Shown one piece after another: positions 1 through 7,710 of a stretch of DNA of 64,000 bases. The notes beneath the pieces are model-generated. The model had not been told where the DNA came from. It did no database searches and saw only the letters and a program-made list of their open reading frames with translations. Each line of letters begins with the position of its first letter. Position 1 is the stretch's first letter. Origin of the DNA: Mycobacterium sp. BK086 (GTDB taxonomy: Bacteria > Actinomycetota > Actinomycetes > Mycobacteriales > Mycobacteriaceae); the NCBI GenBank assembly GCA_004362315.1, contig SNWL01000008.1, forward strand, positions 496,001 through 560,000, written 5' to 3'. The translations under genes and the position numbers were made by a program.

Positions 1-1260
1 AATCTCGGCGATACCTTTCGTCGGCATGCGCGTGAGCTCGCCGACCGGCTGCGCCCTGACGCGCGAGTATCTGATGCCCGAATGTTGCTTCTGGGCGCCA
101 CGTTCACGTCCGAGTATGCGATCGAGGGGGCGGCTCTGTGCAATCCCAGCATGGTGCCGCACTGGGACCAGACCGGGACGGCTGCGGGCAGTCTGCGGTT
201 CGTGATGAGCGTGCGAGGCATCGGTGAAGGTCACCGGTCCTCGATCGGGTTTCGGACCGGCGTGATCGATGAGTCTGGATGCCCAAGAGTCGATCATCCG
301 ACAGCGCTGGCTACCGTCGGGGCGACCTCACCGACGCTGCTCGACGCCGCCGTCTTCCGCGCCGAGCTCGGCCGGCACGATGACGCGGGGGAGGCGGCCA
401 ACTACGTCCTCGAGGCACTCGGTGAGCGTTTCAGCAGAGCCGACCTGGAGCGTCGACTGGCGGAACTCCAAGCCAATGTGAGCACGCGTGGACGGGCGCT
501 CGAGACCATTTCCGATATCCGCGTCGTCGCCGACAGGAGTTACGCTGTCGAATTTCCTTGCCGGATAACGATTTCTGAACGAGTTCTGTGGCCCGCAACC
601 GAGGCCGAGTCGGTCGGCATGGAAGACGCTCGCTTCGTTCGCTTCGCCGACGACGACGGCGCGACAACCTTCTATGCCACCTACACTGCCTACAGCGGGT
701 CGCGCATCAGCCAGCAGCTGATGAAAACTACCGACTTCCGGTCATTCACGTCGACTCCGATGGTTGGACGCGCCGCGGCGAACAAGGGCCTGGCACTGTT
801 TCCGCGCCGGATCAACGGCCGATACGCCGCTCTGTCGAGGGCTGATCGCGAGTCGAATTCGATCACGTACTCTGATCGTCCGTACCTGTGGACGGACACG
901 CAACCATTGCAGGGCTCGGTTGAACCCTGGGAAGTGTTGCAACTGGGCAACTGCGGGTCACCAATCGAGACTGATGCCGGATGGTTGGTGCTTACTCACG
1001 GGGTCGGTCCGATGCGTACCTACCGGATCGGTGTACTGCTGCTCGACCTCGAGGACCCGACGAAAGTCGTCGGCCGCCTGCGCGAGCCCCTGCTGAGCCC
1101 TGCCGCCGACGAGCAGAATGGGTACGTACCCAATGTGGTCTACTCCTGCGGCGCACTCGTGCACGCTGACACCTTGGTGCTGCCCTACGGGATTGGTGAC
1201 GCGATGATCGGTTTCGCCACCGTTCCGCTGCGCGAGCTGCTCTCGGCGCTGAGCGAATGA
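1..1260 (+). CDS. GH130-family glycosidase/phosphorylase, 5' end outside window
   Basis: The reading frame is open from the first base (NLGDTFRRHARELADRLRP...), so the gene begins upstream and the ATG at 82 is internal. The GH130 signature VGMEDARFVRF is present, preceded by FTSEYAIEGAALCNPSMVPH, which is typical of the family's five-bladed beta-propeller core. GH130 enzymes phosphorolyse or hydrolyse beta-mannosides, and the Asp of the GxEDxR-like motif lies in the active site. No signal peptide can be judged because the N-terminus is missing. The stop overlaps the start of the next gene (ATGA), so the two are probably cotranslated. The substrate is unknown; mannan or mannosylated cell-wall glycans are a guess. 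Confidence 0.85.
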   Translation, partial: NLGDTFRRHARELADRLRPDARVSDARMLLLGATFTSEYAIEGAALCNPSMVPHWDQTGTAAGSLRFVMSVRGIGEGHRSSIGFRTGVIDESGCPRVDHPTALATVGATSPTLLDAAVFRAELGRHDDAGEAANYVLEALGERFSRADLERRLAELQANVSTRGRALETISDIRVVADRSYAVEFPCRITISERVLWPATEAESVGMEDARFVRFADDDGATTFYATYTAYSGSRISQQLMKTTDFRSFTSTPMVGRAAANKGLALFPRRINGRYAALSRADRESNSITYSDRPYLWTDTQPLQGSVEPWEVLQLGNCGSPIETDAGWLVLTHGVGPMRTYRIGVLLLDLEDPTKVVGRLREPLLSPAADEQNGYVPNVVYSCGALVHADTLVLPYGIGDAMIGFATVPLRELLSALSE

Positions 1261-2060
1261 AGCGCGAAGTGAGCGCGAAACTCGACATCGAGATCACCGG
1301 CCCGACCACGTTGGAGTTCCAGATCGCTGTTGCGCCGCATCCGGGCGCGTCGGTGTCGGAGGAGTTGTCGTTCGTCTTGAACGGATCCCCGATTCCGGCG
1401 CTGGAGATCAGCGGCACACACGGTAACCGCATTCACAAGCTCGACGTTGCGGTCGGCAGCTTGAAGGTCAACTACGAGGCGACGATCACCGGCCGGACCG
1501 GCCCCGCGCCGGTGACCGAGTACGACCTGTCGATGTACCTGCGTCCGAGTCGATACGCCGAGGCGGACAAGTTCTTTGGCTTCGCGGCAACGGAATTCGG
1601 TAGCTTCCTCGACTCGGAAGAGCTGTTGGAGAAGGTGTCGCTTTGGGTGGGCACCCGGTTGAATTACGTTCCTGGCTCCAGTGATCCGATCGATGGAGCG
1701 GTGGATACGTTGCTGGCCGGCGCCGGGGTGTGCCGCGACTTCGCGCATCTGGTGGTCGCACTTCTGCGGGCGGTCAACGTGCCGGCCCGCGTCGTATCGG
1801 TGTACGCGCCGGGTCTGTACCCGATGGACTTCCATGCGGTGGCCGAGGCCTATGTGGACGGGCAGTGGCGAGTGGTCGACGGAACTCTTCTGGCGCCGCG
1901 GCAGTCGCTGGTGCGGATTGCCACGGGTCGCGATGCCGCGGACACCGCGTTCCTGGACAACCACAAGGGCGCCATCGCACTGCAATCGCTGGAGGTCATG
2001 GCGATTGCCGTCGGTGATCTGCCCCGAGACTCCATCGACCAACTGGTGTCGATCGGGTGA
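1257..2060 (+). CDS. Transglutaminase-like cysteine peptidase-fold protein
   Basis: This 267-aa protein has a transglutaminase-core domain in its C-terminal half. The Cys is in GVCRDFAH, the His in DFHA, and the Asp in WRVVDGT, so the Cys-His-Asp triad is complete. The N-terminal ~100 residues look like the beta-rich bacterial transglutaminase N-domain. There is no signal peptide, so the protein is probably cytoplasmic. It starts inside the stop of the GH130 gene (ATGA), which indicates an operon. Such proteins act as peptidases or amidases or cross-link proteins; the substrate here cannot be inferred. Confidence 0.85.
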   Translation: MKREVSAKLDIEITGPTTLEFQIAVAPHPGASVSEELSFVLNGSPIPALEISGTHGNRIHKLDVAVGSLKVNYEATITGRTGPAPVTEYDLSMYLRPSRYAEADKFFGFAATEFGSFLDSEELLEKVSLWVGTRLNYVPGSSDPIDGAVDTLLAGAGVCRDFAHLVVALLRAVNVPARVVSVYAPGLYPMDFHAVAEAYVDGQWRVVDGTLLAPRQSLVRIATGRDAADTAFLDNHKGAIALQSLEVMAIAVGDLPRDSIDQLVSIG

Positions 2061-2066
2061 GCCGGC

Positions 2067-2255
2067 CTAGAGCCGGAACATCTCCCGCGACATCGTCGCC
2101 TGCTCGACAAAGCTGGCCCGCTGCGGCGGGTAATGCCGTCTCTTGTCCTGTGGTTCGGACTCTTCCTGCGCGAAGGCGGGGGCCCGCAGCCACGCCGCGA
2201 CGCGGCTCAGGAAGCGTGCCGGCGACAGACCGCCGGTTCCGATGGCGACCATCAC
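2067..2255 (-). CDS. Small hypothetical protein, coupled to upstream methyltransferase
   Basis: This 62-aa frame begins with a GTG that overlaps the methyltransferase stop (GTGA), as expected for translational coupling. It ends 6 bases from the convergent transglutaminase-like gene, so it fills the gap neatly. The sequence has a short apolar N-terminal part (GTGGLSPARFLSRVAAWL) and a polar C-terminal half. I recognise no domain. The main support is position and overlap, so it could be a chance frame. Confidence 0.45.
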   Translation of the reverse strand: MMVAIGTGGLSPARFLSRVAAWLRAPAFAQEESEPQDKRRHYPPQRASFVEQATMSREMFRL

Positions 2256-3058
2256 CGCACCTTCGCCCAGGCCGTGATCTGCGTGGGCATCATGATGCTG
2301 GCCTTCGCGGCGGACACTTCCCGTTGTAGCAGCGGCAGCATCTCGTCGGGTGCGGGCACGTCCGCCGTCAGCCCGAGCCCGTCGGCGATCGGGTACACCA
2401 GCCGCCAGATCTCGACGGCGTAGGTCAGCAGGTCGATGTCGTCGGCGCCGCCCATCGGCGCCCCGACCGCCATGCGAGGGATGCCCAGCCCGGCCTGCTG
2501 GAACAGTGCCCCCAGCTTGGGCCCGAACGAGATGTCCAGCCCCAGCGATTCGAACGACCGCGCGACCGCGTCGGTGACCGCGCGGAAGAGCGGAATCTCG
2601 GGATAGCTGCGCACCGACGCGATGTCGTTCTCGGCGAAGGCGACCACGCCGCCCGGCCGGACCAGTCCCGCGAGCTGACGCAGCGCGGCAACCGGGTCGG
2701 GCAGATGCATCAGGATCAGCCGCCCGATGACGGCGTCGACCGGTTCCTCCAGCACCAGCTCGTCGAGCGACACTTGGGTGAACGACACGTTGGTCCAGCC
2801 CTGTTCGTCGGCGCGCGAGCGGGCCAGGTGTACGACGTCGGCGGCGTCGACGCCGTGGACCGAACCCGTCGGTCCGACGAGTTCGGCGGCCAGGAACGAC
2901 ACGTCACCGGGGCCGGAGCCGACATCGAGGACCCGCATCCCGGGTTTGAGGCCCGCCATCAGCAACGCGTGTTTGGTGTCGGCCCGGTACACCCTGCCCT
3001 GGAGCAGTAGCCGGCGTACCTCGCTGTCCTCGTGTCCGAGCGTGTAGGTGGTGCTCAT
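2252..3058 (-). CDS. Class I SAM-dependent methyltransferase
   Basis: This 268-aa protein has a Rossmann methyltransferase core: motif I VLDVGSGPGDVSFLA, an acidic residue at the end of strand 2 (VHGVDAAD), and post-motif VIGRLILMHLPDP. A strong Shine-Dalgarno sequence (GGAGGA at 3067-3072) supports the ATG at 3058. It is divergent from a TetR regulator, and the space between them carries a phased GTCTAGAC array. By the usual pattern for this layout, the regulator probably represses this gene and itself. The substrate is unknown; the fold is common to small-molecule and quinone-type methyltransferases. Confidence 0.85.
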   Translation of the reverse strand: MSTTYTLGHEDSEVRRLLLQGRVYRADTKHALLMAGLKPGMRVLDVGSGPGDVSFLAAELVGPTGSVHGVDAADVVHLARSRADEQGWTNVSFTQVSLDELVLEEPVDAVIGRLILMHLPDPVAALRQLAGLVRPGGVVAFAENDIASVRSYPEIPLFRAVTDAVARSFESLGLDISFGPKLGALFQQAGLGIPRMAVGAPMGGADDIDLLTYAVEIWRLVYPIADGLGLTADVPAPDEMLPLLQREVSAAKASIMMPTQITAWAKVR

Positions 3059-3090
3059 GGAAATGGTCCTCCGTTCGCTTGACCCCTCCG

Positions 3091-3188
3091 CGCTAGACTA
3101 AATCGTCTAGACGTAGTGGTCTAGACGATGTGGTCTAGGCCACATAAATTGGACGATGTGGTCTAGTCCACTCGGTCTAGTGGTCGGC
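3091..3188. promoter_or_regulatory. Seven-unit, 14-bp-phased GTCTAGAC operator array
   Basis: Seven consecutive 14-bp units begin at 3091, 3105, 3119, 3133, 3147, 3161 and 3175. The units at 3105 and 3119 have the perfect palindrome GTCTAGAC. The units at 3133, 3161 and 3175 keep GTCTAG; 3091 has CGCTAGAC; 3147 keeps only GGAC but has the same GATGTG tail as 3119. The consensus unit is GTCTAGACGATGTG. The array lies between the divergent methyltransferase and TetR genes, so it is most likely the binding platform for that TetR protein. Confidence 0.75.
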
Positions 3189-3245
3189 GAAACCGCCCTA
3201 TAGTGGAAAAGCCCACCTCAACGGCGCATATCGAAGGCGGTACGA

Positions 3246-3845
3246 ATGACAACCCAGGAAGCGGTCCTCCCGCACAAGGAGCGGCTGCTGCGCGCTGGGA
3301 TCAAGTTGTTCTACGAGAACGGCTTCCACGGGACGACGATCGATGCGGTCTTGGCCGAGGCCGGCGTTCCGAAGGGGTCGTTCTATCACCACTTCGGATC
3401 CAAGGACGCGTTCGCCCAGGCCGTGCTGAACCGCTACATCCAATTCCAGGGCCAGCTGTTCACCACGTGGTTCGCCAGGACGGACCTGTCCACCGTCGAG
3501 CAGCTGACCGGCTACTTCAAAGACATGTCGCAGATCTTCATCAAGTCGGGTTTTCAGACCGCGTGCCTGACGGGAAAGTTCTCCACCGAGGTGGGCGCGA
3601 CGTCCGACTACTTCCGGCCGCAGCTGGCCACGCAGATCGGGATGTGGAAGTCGCAGCTCTCGACGCTGCTCACGGCGGGCCAGGACCGCGGCGACATTCG
3701 CCGGGACCGTCCCAGCGAGGACCTCGCCGACGCGGTGCTGGCGCTGATTCAGGGCGCGTTCGTGCTGACTCTGTCGACACGTGACGAGCGCACGCTCACC
3801 ACGGTCTGCGCGACGATCAAAGAGCTCGTCGAACCCCAGAACTGA
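3246..3845 (+). CDS. TetR/AcrR-family transcriptional repressor
   Basis: This 199-aa protein has a TetR helix-turn-helix in the first 60 residues (FHGTTIDAVLAEAGVPKGSF, then YHHFGSKDAF). The C-terminal ligand domain carries the TACLTGKFS stretch seen in NemR/AcuR-like members, where a Cys can sense electrophiles; a sensing role here is only inference. It is divergent from the methyltransferase, with a seven-unit GTCTAGAC array between, so it probably controls both genes. The ATG follows a GAAGGCGG-type ribosome site. Confidence 0.9.
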   Translation: MTTQEAVLPHKERLLRAGIKLFYENGFHGTTIDAVLAEAGVPKGSFYHHFGSKDAFAQAVLNRYIQFQGQLFTTWFARTDLSTVEQLTGYFKDMSQIFIKSGFQTACLTGKFSTEVGATSDYFRPQLATQIGMWKSQLSTLLTAGQDRGDIRRDRPSEDLADAVLALIQGAFVLTLSTRDERTLTTVCATIKELVEPQN

Positions 3846-3991
3846 GATGGCCGGCGGCCGGGCGCGCCAGCGGGTATAGGGTTCGAGTAATCCGTTCGCG
3901 CTCAGCAGTCGTCGCAGTCCGCGGATCGGCCCGCCGATCTGAGGACCACGTTCATGGACTTTTTCGATTCCACTTTCTGCCCGGCCTTGTC

Positions 3992-4501
3992 GTGAACGGG
4001 ATGCGCGGACCGCGCCGTACCGCCAGCCCAATTCGACTCACCCTCAATCGCTCGCTTGGTGGCGACATCGACGGGGCGTGGTGGCCGCGAACCGGGTCGT
4101 TGGCCAGTGAGCTTCCCGATCTCATCGACGCGCTGCACGCGCCGCTCGGCGAGATCGTCGACATCAACATCAACTGGTCGGCGACCGCGCCTGCCCCGGT
4201 GCTGGATGCCCATTTCGCAACCGCAATGCGCAGCATGGGCTGGAACGACGAGCGTCAGCGGATCATGGTCGTCGTCGGCCGAAGCGAGTGCGCCCGGTTG
4301 CTGGTCATTCCGCAAACGACGACGCAGGCGCTCGGCTGGATGGTCATGCGGCAAGCCGCCGCCTTACTGGCTCTCGACGAGGGCATCGACGTGCCCGAGT
4401 ACGCCGTCGCGGACCGGGTGATCCAGGCGGCACGGGCTCAGAGCGCATCCTCGGCGGCTCGTACGATGCGCTCGCCCACCATCGACGTGGTGGAAGACTG
4501 A
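3992..4501 (+). CDS. DUF5994 family protein
   Basis: This protein of up to 169 aa matches the actinobacterial DUF5994 family: an N-terminal RLTLNRSLGGDIDGAWWPRT motif, then ELPDLIDALHAPLGEI and INWSAT. The start may be the GTG at 3992 or the ATG at 4001. No catalytic motif or membrane segment is visible. The gene is monocistronic and converges on cspA across a perfect hairpin. The family has no established function that I know of. Confidence 0.75.
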   Translation: MNGMRGPRRTASPIRLTLNRSLGGDIDGAWWPRTGSLASELPDLIDALHAPLGEIVDININWSATAPAPVLDAHFATAMRSMGWNDERQRIMVVVGRSECARLLVIPQTTTQALGWMVMRQAAALLALDEGIDVPEYAVADRVIQAARAQSASSAARTMRSPTIDVVED

Positions 4502-4512
4502 CCAAAAGCCAA

Positions 4513-4541
4513 GGGCTGGTACGGCATTGCCGTACCAGCCC
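4513..4541. terminator. Perfect 13-bp hairpin between convergent genes
   Basis: GGGCTGGTACGGC (4513-4525) and GCCGTACCAGCCC (4529-4541) pair perfectly around ATT. It is followed by TTGCTG on the plus strand and by a T-rich TTGGCTTTTGG on the minus strand. It sits between the DUF5994 stop and the cspA stop, so it most likely serves both transcripts. Confidence 0.85.
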
Positions 4542-4562
4542 TTGCTGTGGTCTTGGGTTCGA

Positions 4563-4766
4563 TCAGACCGCGGAGACGCGCGTCGCCTGGGGGCCCTTGG
4601 GTCCCTGTCCAACTTCGAACTGAACTCGCTGGTTCTCCTCGAGCGACTTGTAGCCGCTGCCCTGGATTTCCGAGTAGTGCACGAACAGATCCTGCTCGCC
4701 ACTGTCAGGAGCGATGAAGCCGAAGCCCTTTTCGCCGTTGAACCATTTCACAGTTCCCTGTGCCAT
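4563..4766 (-). CDS. cspA: Cold-shock protein CspA
   Basis: This 67-aa single cold-shock domain contains both RNA-binding motifs: KGFGFI (RNP1) and LFVHY (RNP2). Its length and ending PKGPQATRV match mycobacterial CspA. It acts as an RNA/ssDNA chaperone in the cytoplasm. It lies 76 bases downstream of a DEAD-box helicase on the same strand, a pairing that fits RNA unfolding in the cold. The ATG has a purine-rich GAGAGAAG upstream. Confidence 0.95.
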   Translation of the reverse strand: MAQGTVKWFNGEKGFGFIAPDSGEQDLFVHYSEIQGSGYKSLEENQRVQFEVGQGPKGPQATRVSAV

Positions 4767-4791
4767 CTATCTTTTCTTCTCTCATTCAGTT

Positions 4792-4834
4792 GGATGCCGG
4801 AGGCATCCGTTGCTCGAACCGGCGGGCCCGCCGG
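4792..4834 (-). terminator. Two hairpins between helicase gene and cspA
   Basis: Reading the minus strand after the helicase stop, there is a perfect palindrome CCGGCGGGCCCGCCGG (4819-4834), then GGATGCC paired with GGCATCC around a 3-base loop (4792-4808). Neither has a long T tract. They could attenuate read-through into cspA or form a structured cspA leader. Confidence 0.4.
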
Positions 4835-4842
4835 AACGAAAT

Positions 4843-6192
4843 CTACTTGGCGCCCACAGGGCGCGGGCGGCGGGAGCGCCGGCGCCCGGGCTGGCCAACG
4901 TGAGCACCTTGGCCACTGTGGCCGGGCTGACCGCCGCCACTATTGCCACCTCGGGTGCGACGCTGGGCGGGGGAGCGGCGCGGCTGCTGCTGCTGCGGAG
5001 CGGGTGCAGCCGGCGGTGCCTGGTAGGGAGCGACCTCGCCGACCAATGCCTGCACCGACTCCGAATCAGCCGAAACCTGTTGCGGCGTGGCCTTGATACC
5101 GGCCTTGCGCAGCAAGACCTGGGTGTCGCGGCGCTGCTCGGGCAGTACCACGGTCACCACGTCGCCGGCCCGTCCCGCTCGCGCGGTGCGACCCGAACGG
5201 TGCAGATACGCCTTGTGCTCGGCGGGCGGATCGATGTGCACGACCAGCTCCACATCGTCGACGTGGACACCGCGCGCGGCGATGTCGGTGGCGACCAGCA
5301 CTCGCGCGGTACCAGCCGCGAACGCGGCCAGGTTGCGATCGCGCGCCGGCTGAGAAAGGTTGCCGTGCAAGTCAACTGACGGGATGCCCGCCTGAGTGAG
5401 CTGCTTGGCCAGTTTGCGGGCGTGATGTTTGGTGCGCAGGAACAGGATCCGCCGCCCGGTACCGGAGGCCAGGGTGTGCACCAGGTCCTTCTTGGCGTCG
5501 GCGCTGGCCACGTGGAACACGTGATGGGTCATCGCGTCCACCGGCGACTGGTCGGAGTCGACGGCATGCGATACCTGATTGCGCAGGAACCGGCTGACCA
5601 GCTTGTCGACACCGTTGTCCAGCGTCGCCGAGAACAGCAGACGCTGCCCACCGGCCGGAGTGGCCGCGAGGATCCGGGTGACGCCGGGCAGGAAGCCCAG
5701 GTCGGCCATGTGGTCGGCCTCGTCGATCACGGTGATCTCGACGGCGTCGAGGGTGATCAGTCGCTGGCGCATCAGGTCTTCAAGGCGGCCGGGGCAGGCG
5801 ACGACGATGTCCACGCCGCCCTGCAGGGCCTTGACCTGCTTGTTCTGCGGTACGCCGCCGAAGATGGTGGTGACGCGCAGCCCGGACGCCTCAGCCAGCG
5901 GCTGCAGCGTCGCGGTGATCTGGGTCGCCAGCTCACGGGTGGGCGCCAGCACCAGGCCCGACGGCCGTGACGGACGGCGGGTGGTGCCGGTCAGGCGGCT
6001 GACCAGCGGAATGGAAAACGCCAGCGTCTTGCCGCTGCCGGTCTTGCCGCGGCCCAGCACATCGCGGCCGGCCAGGGTGTCCGGCAGGGTCGAAACCTGG
6101 ATCGGGAAGGGAGAGGTAATGCCGTTGTCGGACAGGGCGCGCACCAGCGGTGCGGGCACGCCAAGGTCCGCAAACGATTGTTCGGTTTTCAT
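4843..6192 (-). CDS. DEAD-box ATP-dependent RNA helicase (RhlE/DeaD type)
   Basis: This 449-aa helicase has the full motif set: Q motif (FPIQ), motif I GRGKTGSGKT, PTRELA, VIDEADHM (DEAD), SAT, and in RecA domain 2 VLVATDIAARG and HRSGRTARAG. The C-terminal ~90 residues are a basic Gln/Gly/Arg-rich tail, typical of RhlE-type RNA contacts. I chose the ATG at 6192 because MKTEQSFADLGVPAPLVRAL matches family N-termini and GAAAGG precedes it; in-frame sequence upstream is unlike the family. It probably remodels structured RNA or assembles ribosomes, especially in the cold, given cspA downstream. Confidence 0.92.
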   Translation of the reverse strand: MKTEQSFADLGVPAPLVRALSDNGITSPFPIQVSTLPDTLAGRDVLGRGKTGSGKTLAFSIPLVSRLTGTTRRPSRPSGLVLAPTRELATQITATLQPLAEASGLRVTTIFGGVPQNKQVKALQGGVDIVVACPGRLEDLMRQRLITLDAVEITVIDEADHMADLGFLPGVTRILAATPAGGQRLLFSATLDNGVDKLVSRFLRNQVSHAVDSDQSPVDAMTHHVFHVASADAKKDLVHTLASGTGRRILFLRTKHHARKLAKQLTQAGIPSVDLHGNLSQPARDRNLAAFAAGTARVLVATDIAARGVHVDDVELVVHIDPPAEHKAYLHRSGRTARAGRAGDVVTVVLPEQRRDTQVLLRKAGIKATPQQVSADSESVQALVGEVAPYQAPPAAPAPQQQQPRRSPAQRRTRGGNSGGGQPGHSGQGAHVGQPGRRRSRRPRPVGAK

Positions 6193-6291
6193 GGTGCCTT
6201 TCGGGCATCGGGTGTGTGGCGAGATTGCCGGTGGGCAAAATCGATCGCCGCGAGACTGTGTGCTTGGGGGCACTACATCAGCTGACTCGGT

Positions 6292-6306
6292 TTCCGGATT
6301 CCGGAA
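6292..6306. promoter_or_regulatory. 15-bp palindrome TTCCGGA-T-TCCGGAA in helicase/ketosynthase divergent region
   Basis: TTCCGGA (6292-6298) and TCCGGAA (6300-6306) form a perfect inverted repeat around one base, in the 267-bp gap between the divergent helicase and ketosynthase genes. It may be an operator. A TATGCT that could be a minus-strand -10 lies at 6375-6380, upstream of the palindrome in the helicase direction. The rest of the gap shows only a small CCCGC/GCGGG hairpin near 6405. Confidence 0.35.
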
Positions 6307-6459
6307 GTGCCGGTGAAGTGAAGGTGTTCCACGACGCGGTTGACGACTTCATCGTGACGCCAACGTTGCGACCAGCATAGCAGCACCCGGTAGGCATAAA
6401 TCCCGCGCATGCGGGTATGCCGCGCGTCACAACGATGCCGCCGAAAGGTGCCAACCGGG

Positions 6460-7710
6460 ATGACTGCATTGCGGACGGGCGAGGGTCTCACCGATGTGGT
6501 GGTGACCGCGTTGACATCGACCACGGCGCTCGGCCCCGACGCCGAGGACACCTGGCAGCAAATACTGCAGGGCGGCAGCGGGATTCGTCAGCTCGACAAA
6601 TGGTTCGTGCGCGAATGTGACTCGCCGGTGCGCATCGGCGGTGCGCTGCGCGAAGACTTCGATCACCACCTCAATCGCGTCGAGCTTCGCCGGCTGTCCT
6701 ATCTGGGCAAGATGGGCACGGTGCTGGGACGCCGGCTCTGGGGCAACGCCGACTCGCCCGACATCGACACCGGCCGGCTTCTCGTCTCGATCGGACTTGC
6801 GCTGGGCAGCACCGAGGAGATCGCGGTGCAGTACGGCGCGTTTCAAGCGCGCGGACTGCGCGCGATGTCGCCGCTGGCGATCCAGATGTACATGCCCAAC
6901 GCCGCGGCCGCCGCGGTCGGGCTGGAACGTAAAGCCAAAGCGGGGGTGATCGCGCCGTTGATGTCTGACGCGTCCGGCGCTGCCGCGATCGCCCAGGCGT
7001 GGCGGCACATCGTGATGGGTGAGGCCGATATCGCGATCTGCGGTGCCGTCGAATCGTGGGTCGAGCCGGTACCCGTGGCTGCCTTCGACGGACTCGGCAT
7101 CATGTCGACCAACAACGACGACCCCGCCGGGGCATGCCGGCCGTTCGATCGGCACCGCGACGGCATGGTGCTCGGCGAGGGCGGCGCGCTGATGCTCATC
7201 GAAACCGAGGACCATGCAAAGGCGCGCGGCGCACCCATCCTCGCTCGCCTCATGGGTGCATCGACCAACTCCGACGCCTACGACCACGTCCAGTCCGATC
7301 CCACGGGCGAAACCGCCGGTGCGGCCATCGCCCGCGCGATCGAGCTGGCCGGGCTTCGACCGTCTGATATCGATCACGTGAACGCGCACGCCACCGGGAC
7401 GACCCTCGGTGATCTCGCCGAGGCCCGTGCCATCCGGCGTGCTTTCCAGGGGCATCAGCCGGCGGTGTACGCACCCAAAGCCGTGCTCGGACATTCGCTG
7501 GGTGCCGCGGGTGCGGTAGAAGCGGTGCTCACCGTGCAGGCGTTGCGCGACGGCGTTCTCCCTGCCACCCGCAACGTCGATGATCTCGATCCCGAGATCG
7601 ACCTCGACGTGGTCATCGGCCGGCCCCGCCGAGCCAACTACCAGTACGCGATCAGTAACTCCCTCGGCCTCGGCGGCAACAACGTGGTGTTGACGTTCGG
7701 GGCCGCCTGA
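6460..7710 (+). CDS. KasA/KasB-like beta-ketoacyl-ACP synthase with Asp in place of catalytic Cys
   Basis: This 416-aa protein follows the mycobacterial KasA/KasB sequence from end to end (for example SPLAIQMYMPNAAAAAVGL, ICGAVE, RPFDRHRDGMVLGE, DIDHVNAHATGT, KAVLGHSLGA). Where KasA has VSACSSGSE, this has LMSDASGAA, so the nucleophile Cys171 is Asp (codon 6967-6969, residue 170). Both active-site His regions and the Lys are kept; the final GFGGHN is GLGGNN. It therefore cannot form a thioester as usual, and may be a decarboxylase-like, structural or chain-length subunit. The ATG at 6460 follows GAAAGGTG. Its stop directly abuts that of a convergent mycolate methyltransferase. Confidence 0.9.
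   Translation: MTALRTGEGLTDVVVTALTSTTALGPDAEDTWQQILQGGSGIRQLDKWFVRECDSPVRIGGALREDFDHHLNRVELRRLSYLGKMGTVLGRRLWGNADSPDIDTGRLLVSIGLALGSTEEIAVQYGAFQARGLRAMSPLAIQMYMPNAAAAAVGLERKAKAGVIAPLMSDASGAAAIAQAWRHIVMGEADIAICGAVESWVEPVPVAAFDGLGIMSTNNDDPAGACRPFDRHRDGMVLGEGGALMLIETEDHAKARGAPILARLMGASTNSDAYDHVQSDPTGETAGAAIARAIELAGLRPSDIDHVNAHATGTTLGDLAEARAIRRAFQGHQPAVYAPKAVLGHSLGAAGAVEAVLTVQALRDGVLPATRNVDDLDPEIDLDVVIGRPRRANYQYAISNSLGLGGNNVVLTFGAA

Noticed and set aside
3091..3188. CRISPR-like or satellite array.
   Set aside because: The 14-bp units are contiguous without spacers, contain a palindromic core and lie at a TetR promoter, so operators explain them better.
6427..7494. A 355-codon minus-strand frame opposite the ketosynthase.
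   Set aside because: It is a codon-bias shadow of the clear Kas-like gene and has no motif.
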